Shown here piece after piece: positions 13,991 to 25,310 of a stretch of DNA of 64,000 nucleotides. The translations under genes and the position numbers were made by a program. The DNA is taken from assembly GCA_018389105.1 (NCBI GenBank), contig JACATO010000092.1, positions 62,001-126,000 of the forward strand. The letters are read 5' to 3'. This DNA comes from Nautilus pompilius (Eukaryota; Mollusca; Cephalopoda; Nautilida; Nautilidae). Below the pieces are notes generated by a model. It had not been told where the DNA came from and did no database searches. It worked only from the letters and a program-made list of their open reading frames with translations. The stretch's first letter is position 1; the number at the start of each line of letters is the position of its first letter.

Positions 13991-14137
13991 CCTAAAAATA
14001 AATCTAGAAAGGCTCTGACTATGTCAGAACCTTTCACTATGGTTTTTCTGAATAAGTCCGATTGTTTTGACAATTATCTGGTCTGGATGAAGATTTTTTT
14101 TTTTTTTAATGATGATAAAAGTTCAGATAAACTAGTA

Positions 14138-14663
14138 CAGTTGTCCCCCGGTATTCTCAGGGGTTACGTTCCTAGAGCACCCGCGAATATTGGACGTGGT
14201 CCATAAAAATGCCTATAAACATCAAAATATAATGTAACATATAATAAAAAATACAGTAAAATGTACGGGTACTCACCAATAGCTACACACGGTAAACTGG
14301 GATGATACTGGGCTGCATTTCCCTGAGACAGCGCCTCATGGGAAGTAGCCAATCAGCAGCAAGGAGAAATGAACAGCGCTCTCGGATTGGCTACTTTCAA
14401 ACCTCCAGCCAATAGCATTTATTTTATATTGATATTTTGCTGAATTTACGTTAGTATTTATATTACAAAATTAGTAAATTATATTGTTATTAATAATTTA
14501 GCGTTAAAAAGCGTGAAAAAAAATATATATATAGCCATAAAAAAATCAAAGAATATATTTGTGATTCCGCGAATATGCGGGGGTTTCTACAAACAATTAT
14601 TAGTTAGGTTCTAAGGAAAATTCCGCGAATAACCGGGTCCGCGATTATGCGGGGGGTCGACTG
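14138..14663. mobile_element. 526-bp MITE with Tc1/mariner or pogo-like termini
   Basis: The 5' end reads CAGTTGTCCCCCGG and the reverse complement of the 3' end reads CAGTCGACCCCCCG, so the termini are imperfect inverted repeats. They are flanked by TA dinucleotides at 14136-14137 and 14664-14665, the target duplication of the Tc1/mariner superfamily. Both ends carry CGCGAATA-type subterminal words. The interior has no transposase; a 62-residue minus-strand frame shows no motif. The CAGT start and CGCGAAT words recall pogo/Tigger-type MITEs, but that subfamily assignment is inference. Confidence 0.85.
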
Positions 14664-14665
14664 TA

Positions 14666-15689
14666 CTCATGTAAAGGTAAAAACACGCTGACATTATGGA
14701 ATCATGAATAATAAAAGAAAGCTGCCTTGTAGCAGGAATACTCAAATCCTTGGGAAGCTTTTTTCAAGGCAAGTTTAAATCAAGGGACATGGTGAAGTAG
14801 ATTTTTGACTTCCTTTACTCTTGACCCATGTGAATATTTTGCTATTCATTGAATCCCATTTGGACATGTTTCTACTTTTAAAGAGCACACATCAAACAGG
14901 CCAGTTATCAGTTCCTTGTTTGATTGCCCTGGCTTCTCATCTAAAGCGTTGAGTTATTATGCTATTGCAGTAATGACACTACATGGGTTGCAAATGTTTG
15001 CAGAAATTTTTGCAGGGTAGAACATTTACTACAGTTTATATCCACCATTTGCAGTTTTGAAGAATGCATAGAAATTTTTGGATAGAGTTCAAAAGTATTT
15101 GTGCAAGAATATCTTGCCACCTGATCATAAGACTTCTATGGTAAGGTTGTGGTAAATTTCTAGGCTAAAGATTCTGACAAATAGAATTGAAGATTTTGCT
15201 TCTTCACCCAGTCTGACTGATTTTCTTATTCAAGGAGATTAACATTCTCTGCACGTGAATGGGAGTTGTTTGAGCTAGTAGCTTGAATAGTTTATGAAGC
15301 CACTAGATTAAAAGACTAAGAATGAAAGGTAGGTGTGTCTGTCTGTCTGTCTGCGTTTGCCTTCCAGAAAATTGTATCAAAACCTCTCAATGATGCTATA
15401 GTACTACAAATTAAATAGAGATCAGCGTTACTTTGAAATTCTTCAGCTGTTTAAAGCTCAGTCTTAGGCATGTACCATATCATTATAATTTCTACTCAAT
15501 CATCAATATTAAACTGTCTGAATATCATAAGTACAATCTTTTAAAAATTGTATTACCTATTTATTTATTTACTGTATTTCAATTACTATGAATACTGGGC
15601 TCTAGCTTTTGATTTCTAATATTCTTTATGCTTGCCTTTCATAATTTTCTTTATTGTTAATCTTATCTTTGGTTGAATGCTAGTGTACA
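14666..15689. other. Non-coding stretch between transposons
   Basis: I see no gene, terminal repeat or SINE core. It has a short GTCT repeat near 15334-15352 and a TTTA tract near 15559-15572. Confidence 0.5.
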
Positions 15690-15691
15690 TA

Positions 15692-16240
15692 CAGGGTTAT
15701 TCAAAGAGAATGAACCGATTTCATTACGCAATATTTTAATAAGGAAAAGCAATAGAAAACTCCAGCTAAGTCACAAGTATTCTACTCACAATCAAGTTTT
15801 ATTTCCTGTCTTACAAGTGTTCAATGTGGCCACCACCTGCAGCACGGGCAACATCAATGTGATAAGAGAATTCCTCCCAGATGCGTATCAGCATATCATG
15901 ATCCACTGAGTTGATTGCTGTTGTTATTCGATGTTTAAGGTCATCGAGGTTAGTGGGTAGCGGTGGATCATAAACGCGATTTTTTACATATCCCCATAAG
16001 AAAAAGCACGCTGCACCGTGACAACCGATTTTGTTTTCGCAAACTTGAGGACTCACCATTCTGAGGGTAAACAAACAACTGAACATTGCCAGAGGAATGA
16101 CGTGACTACAGCGCCCCTGTGGCAGCCAATCAAAACTTAGAAAACTCCTCTTTCAAATGGTCACTGACTCATTTCATGACGATGCTTGAGAACTGAAGTA
16201 ATGCGTCATGAAATCGGTTCATTCTTTTTGAATAACTCTG
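15692..16240. mobile_element. 549-bp internally deleted Tc1/mariner-type transposon
   Basis: The ends are inverted repeats of about 40 bp. The 5' end begins CAGGGTTATTCAAAGAGAAT and the reverse complement of the 3' end begins CAGAGTTATTCAAAAAGAAT, and the match continues through ATGAACCGATTTCATNACGCA. TA flanks both sides (15690-15691 and 16241-16242). The interior keeps only the end of a transposase reading frame on the minus strand, so the element is a non-autonomous deletion derivative rather than a MITE of unrelated content. Confidence 0.9.
15811..16086 (-). pseudogene. C-terminal remnant of an IS630/Tc1/mariner transposase
   Basis: The 91-residue frame ends with a segment containing FLWGYVKNRVY, then DPPLPTNLDDLKHRI, and ends HIDVARAAGGGHIEHL. 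From family knowledge, this is the C-terminal tail seen in a group of Tc1/mariner-like transposases, where the WG-YVK-VY block follows the third catalytic acidic residue. The N-terminal DNA-binding domain and the catalytic D,D parts are absent: only about 150 bases lie between this frame and the 3' terminal repeat. It is therefore the surviving 3' end of a transposase gene. It would need a transposase from another copy for mobility. Confidence 0.8.
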
Positions 16241-16453
16241 TATTATGTTGACTGTGCTATAGCATAATTTCATGCAGTGAAAATTTTGCTATTGTTATTT
16301 TACTGTGTTTCAATTTTGTGCTGTGTAGTTCATCTGTGCTACTAAGATTTATTAACAATATCAACAATACTCTTTAATTGATGCAATTCCTTTATTTCTC
16401 ATTATTTTGTGTGTGTTTGCACATGTTCGGGAGGTGTATTATGTACGTATATA

Positions 16454-17721
16454 CAAGGTCTGTCGAAAAAGTATCCGACCTTAGGCTGGGAAAAAAAAAA
16501 TTACGTACTTGGTGGGGTTAAATTGCTAACCCCTTCGAAGTAGGCCCCTTGTGCCTCCACACACTTAGACCAGCGATCCTTCCACTGTTCGAAGCACACC
16601 TGGAATGCTTCTTCTGGAATGGCTCTCAGTTCTACCGTTGCATTCCGCATGATGTCCTCTCGGCTCTCAAAGCGGGAGCCTTTCAGTGGCATCTTCATTT
16701 TTGGGAACAACCAGAAGTCAGAAGGAGGAGCCATGTCTGGAGAGTAGGGAGCCTGGCGAATGAGCGAAATGCCTTTCTTTGCCAAGAAATCTTGGATCAG
16801 CTATGATGAATGAGCCGAGGCGTTGTCATGATGCAGCTGCCAGTTTTGCGAGGCCCACAGATCCGGTCTCTTGCACTGAACTGCATCACGAAGATGTCAG
16901 AGGACTTCCTGATAGTATTCCTTTGTAACTGTTTGTCCTTCTGGTGCATATTCGTGATGCACAATGCCTCGGTAGTCGAAGAAAACAGCATCACCTTGAT
17001 TTTTCTCTGGACCTGACGTGCTTTTTTGGGCCTTGGCGACGTTGGGTGCTTCCACTGTGATGACTGAGCTTTGGTTTCTGGGTCGTACCTGTACACCCAT
17101 GTATCATCTCCAGTTATCACGGTATTCTGGAACTCAGGATCCCTGTTGACAGTATCCAGCCTGCACAACCACAAGACGAAGTTGTTGTTGTTCCTGAGAA
17201 AGCAGCTTGGGCACAGCACAAGCCCAAATCCTCCTTTAAAATTGCATGTGCAGAATCTTTACTGATCCTAACCTCATCACCAATTTTCCGCACCGTCAAA
17301 TGACGATCCTCCATGATCAAGGTCCACACTTTATTGATAACAACTGCATTGCGGCTTGTTGATGGCCTCCTGGAATGCTGGTCACTCTCCACCGATGTGC
17401 GTCCATCTTTGAACCTGTTGTACCATTCTTTAATTTGGGTAACACCCATGGCATTGTCACCAAAAGCCTGTTGAATTTTGCGAATTGTTTCCACTTTGGT
17501 ATCTCCAAGCTTTTGGCAAAACTTGATGCAAGATCGTTGCTCCACATGTTCCGTCATCATGGGTGAAATGAAAATGTGACAAGTAAGTATTACAGCACCT
17601 CACACGATGGCTGCCTGACAGCAACTGACGCATGCGGCTCCACTATGCACACTTTTGCCTCCCTAACATCATTACTTCCCACAGGAAAAAATAAAGTCAG
17701 ATACTTTTTCGACAGACCTCG
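16454..17721 (-). mobile_element. Mariner-like element, 1268 bp, full-length but inactive
   Basis: The left end CAAGGTCTGTCGAAAAAGTA and the reverse complement of the right end, CGAGGTCTGTCGAAAAAGTA, are inverted repeats of about 26 bp with two mismatches. TA dinucleotides flank both ends (16452-16453, 17722-17723). The total length is typical of mariners (about 1.3 kb). The transposase lies on the minus strand and spans nearly the whole interior. The termini are well preserved, but the coding part is broken. Confidence 0.95.
16501..17560 (-). pseudogene. Mariner transposase pseudogene with frameshifts and a stop
   Basis: The gene starts near 17560 (MMTEHVEQRSCIKFCQKL), giving the N-terminal helix-turn-helix region with QIKEWYNRFKDGR and RRPSTSR, hallmarks of mariner DNA-binding domains. 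This frame fails at about 17190. The next frame carries ITGDDTWVYRYDPETK with the first catalytic Asp. Another shift near 16990 leads to FFDYRGIVHHEYAPEGQTV. A further frame holds the second Asp in LHHDNASAHSS, followed directly by a stop at about 16804. After it comes YSPDMAPPSDFWLFPKMK with the third Asp. Between the second and third Asp there are 35 positions including the stop, close to the D34D mariner spacing; the extra position is in APPSD. At least two frameshifts and one stop make it nonfunctional. Confidence 0.9.
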
Positions 17722-17969
17722 TATATAGCCCACTGTGGCCATAATAGTAAATTTCTTCTAGCAAGAAGTGCATAATTTTCTTTACTGTTAATACAATTCC
17801 TATACATATAATAACTAGTCAAACAGTTTTTAGACTTTCCTGGATGTTTTATGCTTACCCAGCATTCTGGACACCATTCCTTTGTCACTTTTTTTGTCTA
17901 GCTTTGTAAAGTATAATTTTTAGATGATTGCTTATGAACAGGTTGTCTTTTCTAAATTTTAATTTATTG

Positions 17970-18205
17970 ATCACTGGGCAGCTAGTGGTCTGGACCGTCA
18001 AGGTTGAGGGCAGTGGTTTGATCTGCTATTTGGGGACAGCTTAGATTGGTGTACCTTCCTGGAATGGTTTTCTTTTTTCTCCTCTTTTTTAACCAACTCT
18101 GCACAGGTTTCCTTCAACATCTAAAAATAAAACGTTCTAGTAAGAGTTTTCTGCTGAAGTTGGCCCTTGTGGTGCAGGATAATACTCTCTAGTGGATAAT
18201 TGCAG
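17970..18205 (+). mobile_element. tRNA-derived SINE copy, plus orientation
   Basis: The head reads CACTGGGCAGCTAGTGG (box A region), then GTGGTTTGATCTGC (box B region). It is followed by the core in the sense direction: GTTTCCTTCAACATCTAAAA, then GTTCTAGTAAGAGTTTTC. This is the reverse complement of the core seen in the minus-oriented copies. Confidence 0.75.
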
Positions 18206-18639
18206 CAGTCCACTTTCTTGCCAGAGTAGTTTTTTTTTTGTAAAGACTGGTAAACGGCATATAGGCACATGCACACAGTACTGGAAACGGGAAAAATAGG
18301 TATGAAATACAAGAAACACTTGATAGATTTACATCTCATATGTAAAAATGAGATGCTCCGTAGTACAGTCATGTGTTGATAGAGTGCACTGGATGGTTAT
18401 CATGCAGCAAATTAGAAATTTGTCCTGCAGGTGTGGCACTATAGAAGAATAGGCAGTGATGTATGTCGTTGTAGTGTGGTGATTGGGTGGTAAATACTAT
18501 GCATCTTGGGAAGGAAATATCACATGATAAGCAAATATGTATATATATATGTATATCAAAGTCTTAGCTAGCGAAGGCTACTCATTTGACAGATTGCAGC
18601 ACCACCTTCATGTTTCAGAAGGAGGTGCATGCAAAATTA

Positions 18640-19400
18640 AAGAGGATACAAAAAACTGGTATTGGTACTGATGACAATAGACACAGTGAAGGATAAAAGC
18701 CTAAATTTTGTAAAAGTAGTGATAGCACCTCGGGGTAAGTTATCCACATAGTAAACAACAAACCAGGCAAAATCTTACAAATGACCTAGCAGCAAGTACA
18801 GCTGTTAGTTCCTTTAAGAACAGTAAGATACACATCAGTGTGAAGTGGTCTCATTGGATGTGTAGCTGCCCAAAAACCTTTGCTGTGAAGAAGCAAACAA
18901 ATGGCAAGGTTGAAATGGGCAGGAGAAAGGAAACAGTGGAATGGCCAAACCTGGTAGAAGGTGCTCTTTACAGATGAGTCAATTTTTAAAATTGTTTGGG
19001 AATAATGAACAGCAGTTGGTTCAGAGGCTGACTAGGAAGCAGTATAACAGTTAGTGTACAACAGCTACAATGAAGCATTGGAGTGGGTCAATACAACTGG
19101 GGCTGTGTATCAGCCAAGAGTGTTGGAGATTTGCATAAAATCAAAGGTATACTGACTCTTGCCAGGTACAGTTAGGTTTTCATCCATCTTCCTATTTCTT
19201 CAGGAAGACATTTGATTGGGTGGTGATTCATCTTACAATATGACAGGTTTTTACCATATTGAAGTCATCTGAAATGAAGAGAGGCTGATGGAACACCCAA
19301 AGATGCCTTGGTCTGCGTAAAGTCCTGATACGAACATCATTGAGACTATATTGGGGTTATGTGGCTATTGAGAAACTCAAATGGCAACCAAACATGTTGG
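18640..19400 (+). pseudogene. Decayed Tc1-like transposase relic
   Basis: Several pieces of a Tc1-type transposase can be read in order on the + strand, in different frames. Near 18840 there is a segment like the VKWSHW / KPL block. At about 18963 CTCTTTACAGATGAGTCAAT encodes the LFTDES motif with the first catalytic Asp. Near 19300-19350 the translation shows MPWS then, after a stop, SPDTNIIETI, the Tc1 SPDLNPIE motif with the third acidic residue. Frameshifts and stops are frequent and no terminal inverted repeats were found. The element is old and dead. Confidence 0.75.
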
Positions 19401-20365
19401 ATAAATTGCAGAAAGTGCTTCAGAATATTTGAAACAAGATTTCACAGATGTACATTGATAATTTGTATGGAAACAAAAACAAGGTGTCATGCTTTCTAAC
19501 AGCAAAGGACTTACATAATTAAATACTAATAATGCACTGTACAACACATTAATTTTGTTTTTTAAATATTTTCTGTAATAATGCATTGTGTAAGTATTAT
19601 ACACGTTTGTCAGTTGCAATTACTCATATGTGCATATCCTGTGTGAGTTTCCATAATTATTTCTGATACAGTATATATCAGTCATTCTGTCTCCTCCTGT
19701 TCTGAGCACAGACACACAGTCTTCTAGTTTTGAAAGGGTATGTTTACTCGAACCTTTCTTTTCCTTTATGCCCTCTGCAGATTTGATGGTTGCTTTCTCT
19801 GCTTGGTTAATCTTTCTGATTTCTTTTGCCACCTCATTTTTTTGCTTTTTTATTCCTGTTGCAGCTGGAGGCGTCTTCCATTCCACTCTGGGCCTAGTTT
19901 CTTTACGTTCTTTTCATAGCATTTTTTTTTCTTTACCTCAGGTTTCATACCTTTTCTTTTTCTTCCGGCCTAGCATTGTCAGATAACACACATCAACCAT
20001 TGTAGATGGTAATGCCACTGTTGACACATCTATCCTCAGCATCTTGATGCTGCAGCTCATTCTATTTCCAGATAGGCAAGGTTTTGTTCCTGCTGTTGTC
20101 AGTCTACCATGTTAGCCCACTCTAGGGCCTAACATGCATAAAAAGGAATTAATGTTATTTAGATATCAGGGATAGAGTTAAGTTATTTTATGTATAAAAG
20201 CACCCTATTTTTCGCATGGGCGGAAACATGCACGCACACCCCATGAAGGCTTCCATGACACTTAGAAAAAGATGAACAGGGAAGGTACCAATTTTAATCT
20301 TCATTTTCTTGCCAAGCCCCCGTCTAAGGTTTAGGGATACCTCACAGCAGTGAGCTAGGGGAGGA
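19400..20365. other. Non-coding stretch, one lysine-rich frame of unknown meaning
   Basis: No gene is supported. An 88-residue minus-strand frame at 19620-19886 is rich in Lys, Glu and Ile and could be a decayed repeat ORF, but it has no recognisable domain. A segment at 20000-20140 is moderately GC-rich and unexplained. Confidence 0.35.
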
Positions 20366-20369
20366 AGGT

Positions 20370-20668
20370 GTTGAGGTGTGGGTACCAGTTTTGGTGATTA
20401 AGTTACTGGTGGACAAAGTGCAAGCCAATCAAGAGTTAACCACAGAACCTCTAACATATACAGCAGGAAAACCCTTCCAGAAACTCTTAATTTTTAGATG
20501 TGGGAGGAAACTGGAGTGTTTGGAGCTGGAAAAGAACAGTGAGAAGAAACACACCATGCTGGGTTGGGGTGGGTGGGGGGGGGGTGCGCCACTGACCTGG
20601 ACCCGAACTTGGGCCCTCAACCATGGTATTCTGTTGGTCTACCACTGGAGCACTGGCTGCTCTTGCCA
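20370..20668 (-). mobile_element. tRNA-derived SINE copy with good box B
   Basis: On the minus strand the head begins near 20668; box A region reads GCTCCAGTGG and box B reads AGTTCGGGTCC. The + strand shows the shared blocks GTTAACCACAGAACC, CTTCCAGAAACTCTTAATTT, TTAGATGTGGGAGGAAACTGG and ACACCATGCTGG. A G-run at about 20573-20585 interrupts the link between core and head. Confidence 0.85.
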
Positions 20669-21156
20669 ACATTTACGAACAGTTTTGTTGAAAGGAGTTT
20701 ATTTATTAACCTTGCTGATTACATTAAATTCATGGATCCTGCTGCTCATAATAAATAACGTCTTGCGCATGCGGGATGAAGGATATTAGCACGTTGGGTT
20801 CCTCTTCATTTTCTTTTTTAAAAAAATGACCAAAAAGGAAAAACAACTTATTTTTCAATTTAAGACCATGTGCTTGCTGTGAGTAGCTTATAAACATTTC
20901 ATATCTCAAATATGGCTTGGATCTGACACAGATGGTCATCATATCAGATTAAATTAGATTTATATTGTCAGCACATTGAACCTTTGATGGGTTTGCATTA
21001 TTTGTTATGATGTCTTCAGCATGATGTCATAAATCATTGGAAATTAATTTTCAAATATCCAAACTTTCGGTTTTGTTACAAATTGCCATCATTTCCCCAT
21101 ATGTGACATCACCACAAAGGATCTCTTGCTTTATAAGGATGTATATTTTTTAAATT

Positions 21157-21202
21157 AAAAAAAAAAAAAAAAAAAACAGAGAGAGAGAGAGAGAGAGAGA
21201 GA
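21157..21202. repeat. Poly-A followed by (GA)n
   Basis: About 20 A residues followed by ACA and about 25 bases of GA repeat. Confidence 0.95.
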
Positions 21203-24200
21203 TGCTGAATATGTATGTATGTTTGTTTAACAAGCACATAAGGTATGCAGTTTAGTTCTTTCATGATCAGCTGCTTTCCTGGTGAACACTGAGAGACAAA
21301 CAACTGGTTAATTATGACCTCTGTGGATGTACTCTCAGAATTTTCATTTTTCACTTAAAAGTAATTTTAATTTTCATGTTTATCACTGTTATGCTGTATT
21401 TTTCTGAGGAGGCCCTCTGCTGTTAATCCATATTGAGACATTAAAAACTGTGATTAGTTCGTCGTTACTATGGTGTTGTATAAATAGCAGATAGTAACCT
21501 TTTTACAGTGTTCCAGCGCCACTAGCCTAGTATCTCTCTTGCTGTGGAGTAATGAAGGAGGAAATGAACATTACAGGGGGACCCTTGAAATTTGCCTGGA
21601 TGATATCCTGTTTATGTATGTCTTTAGCATGTCTGCTTGCAGGGTTTCCCTTCATTTTTACTTGGGATTGCTGTGATCTCATATATTAATGTTTGTTGGC
21701 TTGTTCTGCCAGCTGAGGTATGTAGTATGGTGGAGATTCCTGGCATCACAGTGTTATTAAACCCCTATTAAGCTATTTGTTTATGTGAATATGTGATGTC
21801 ATGTTGATGTATATCTTGATGCCATCCAGCTGTTATTATGTAATGGCTGTATGTACAGAATTTCATGATTTCAAAGCCATTTCCAGAAAGACTACCTACT
21901 GAGAAGCTGCAACCATAGCAGTGGCAGTGATGGCTATTTTTCATATTACTGATGCGTTTCCCCAACACAAACGAGCCTGACTTGGGTAGGGGAGTGGGCG
22001 GGGCATTTCTGCATGGTGCACTTTGTCAAATTTATCAGAATCAATGAGTCATAAGATGATGAGCTTTTACTTCTGGGCAAATGCCATGTTGGAGTACTTC
22101 TCCCTGACAGGGCAAGTGATGAATGGATGGTGTGCTTTGTAAATAATAAAAAAAAAATAAATAAAATAAAGAGAGGAGAAAACTGTGGTATATTTTTTAG
22201 TTAAACTATTTAGTTATCTACCCTTTTTTTTTTATTTTCTGACATTTAGGACCTGGAGTAGTAAGGGTTTAGTATGGCCAGCTAGCAGTAAAAGGAATGG
22301 AAGACTTAAAAAAGTGAAACATGTTCAGGTTGGAGAGAGATACATCCATGTTTACTCTGTGTGGACAGGCCAACTGAGGCAGCCTCCAGTTGTCATTACT
22401 GAAATCAGTGAACCATTGCCTGGTCCACATAAACCCAACTCCCTCCTCCACCATGTGGTGTAGATTTGCTATGGCTCAGCCCTTCTCTTTTTTCACCCAT
22501 GTTTCTACCCCCCTCCCTCTCATTCTCTCAGTTTTCTTTTCCCCTGTTTCTCTCATTTTCTAGAAGTAAGCATGCTTTATTCCACCTTGAATAAATGGTT
22601 TTGAAATCTAACAGTAATCTTCTGTTTCTTAGTCCAGGAGCAAACCAGAGTTGAGGAAAACAGTGCCTCATTCCTTTGTTCATAGTACAATTATAACTGG
22701 ATATAATATTTGATTTATCTTTTTTACTTAGTAAATGTACTGATACAGGTGGTGTTGACAGAGTTTTATTTCCAAATATATATTATTTTTCCCCTTAATT
22801 AAAAGCCCCATTAATAATTTTTTTTTGATTTGAAATACCTGAGGAAAGATAACATGTGAAGAATCTTTAATAAATATTTTAAAATCTAAAGATACTTCAA
22901 TGTTCTATACATCAAAAAGGCTAACTTGACAAAGATGTGAGGCTCGTTTCTGGAAATTTCCACGATAGAAAAATTGACCAGAAAGCAAATCGAATAAAAA
23001 TTGATTCAGACTTGATCTAGCCATGACATTAGAATATGTGATCAATTGTTTGAATGATAGACAGGTTTTAGCTAAGAAGCCTATTTAATATTTTTAAAAA
23101 GATAATGAATCTTGATAGGATTATTATAAAACCTATACAGTCATGGTTGGCACTTTTAAATAATTGTATGCAATTTACCAGTAAAATTCTCTGTATACCT
23201 GGCAAAAATTCAATCATTTGATGTGATTCCATGTCATTATTATGTTTCATAGTTTCTGCAGGTAAAGGATTTTTATTGTTGGCATTTTTGTTTCTTTCTC
23301 ATTAAGGATTTCCGGGTTGGGGTGTGAGAATAATAATGTTATTGGACTAAGAAGTGTTCTGGTAGATTATTAAAGCTGCAGAGTAGGCACTTCCTTTAAG
23401 GACTGCTAGTAATTTCAGACGGGATCTGTTTATGGTTAGGCGCATACCCTTTATGCTGTATTTGGGATGTGGTTGGGTTTAACCCCCCCCCCCAGTTTCA
23501 GGTAATATACATTAATATGTTGAAACTTTCCATCAGCAATAGATGACCCTGTTCTGGGAGCAGAGGATTTGCTAACTGCCCATTTTATGTTGACCTATTT
23601 ATAATTCTTAAGGCTTTGTTTAAAAGTACCCTTGTTGCATGGTGAGAATCCAAACAGGTAATTTGCAAAATACGTTCAGGTAATTAAGACTAAAGGAAAT
23701 TCCGTAATCGAACTAGAGAACAAAAGCTGTCCATGGGTTGGTTGGTTAAACTGCAGAATTCAACATCAGTGCCCTTCAGGTTACAGTTAATTTGATTACA
23801 ATTTTTACCTTTAAAATCGTGTTTTTATTTTCAAGTTTGAATGTATAACAATAAATGCAGAATTTTAAGTTGATTAGATCATTCGTTTGTTTCATCATCA
23901 TTTTTTTAGCTATACATGAGGGGAATCTTTTAAAGGAAAAATAAAATCTGCCCATCTGTTAGGGGCTGTTCTTTGCTCTTAAAATTGTTTATAAAAGATT
24001 AGTTTTTTTTAATTTAATTTTGTCTGTCTGTCTCTGTAAAAGGCACACAGTTAGCGCTTTGCCAACAGAATCACCAGTGTTAAATGCTACAAGAGGTGAA
24101 ATGGAAGGACTGACTATAAGTATTTTCTACAATCTTATCTCGATTTTCTGAATCAACAATGCACACATTTTTATTATTTTCCTTAAGGATTCCTACCTAT

Positions 24201-25284
24201 TTCATTTGCCCTCCCCACATAAACTTACCTAAGGTTATCTTAAGGTTGCCTTATCCTCACCAGATAGTGAATGAGTCAGCAGCATTGTATGAAAGGTTTC
24301 AGCCATTTGTGTTGCTTGCTAATTGTACACTGTTGCTCAGGTGTTTAGAATTCCATAGCTAACTCCTGTTACCATTACCAACGTAAGGCAAAGACAGGGA
24401 ATGTGGGAACAACCAATAGCCAAGCATGTCACAAAAGCCAAATGCGCCACAAAGCGAAATAATATGTAATTTTTAAAATTATTATTTGATTTTTAAATAA
24501 CGAATATTACTCTGATTTGGAACAAATAATGATTTTCACTTTGCTAATGAGACTATTCTTCATGGCAGACAAAACTGGAGATTATTTTTTTACATTATCT
24601 TATTAAGTATATAAATGTTTAACAACTTTTGTTACTCAAGTTAATTATTGCTACTAGTTTGACAAAATAACGATTGCAAGGGGCATTACATGCTTGCTTT
24701 CTTTCTGCCAGGTACGTAGGCATGGCTACTCACATTATTATCAAAAGACATGGCAAAAAACAAGCTCAGGGTGATGGCCTCTTAAATCTTTTGCTATTTA
24801 CAGAATAGATTTGTACAAAATTATTTGAAGGTCACTTGTTCTTAAATCCACAACATGTTGTAATTGTAACAATTTGCTAATAGTCATAAATTAGTTTTAG
24901 CATCAGTTGATTGATAGATAAATAAAAGCCTATAGCTATAGGAAATAATGAGAAAACATCATAACAAATGAAAATTTATTAATTTTTGCTCTCCCATAAC
25001 AAAACTAGTTAATTATTCTGTAATTTCAGCAGTTAGTCCATAGACTGAATCCATTGGTCTACATTTGAGATTGAATGAACTGGAAACGGAAGATTGACTT
25101 GATTTAATTGTTTTAACTAGCTCATACACTGCTCCTGATTCACACTGATGTGGAAAATTTTCAGATGTAATATTTACCACAGGTTTCTGAAAATCAAATA
25201 ACGATTGATACATCTTTAGTTGAACCTTTTCACACACACCATGCTGGCAGTCTACTTGCTTTTTTTGATGCCATCTGTGTTTCT

Positions 25285-25310
25285 ACACACACACACACAC
25301 ACACACACAC
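25285..25310. repeat. (AC)n microsatellite
   Basis: Uninterrupted AC dinucleotides. Confidence 0.95.

Noticed and set aside
13949-14206. 85-residue plus-strand frame
   Set aside because: It spans the end of one SINE and the start of the MITE.
19620-19886. Lysine-rich 88-residue minus-strand frame as a possible gene or retroelement ORF
   Set aside because: No reverse transcriptase, zinc knuckle or other motif; could not be supported.
20376-20789. 137-residue plus-strand frame
   Set aside because: It runs through a SINE copy and a G homopolymer, with no domain.
22240-22480. Possible exon after TTCTGACATTTAG at about 22249
   Set aside because: The open frame has no recognisable protein features and no convincing donor; left as an unexplained island.
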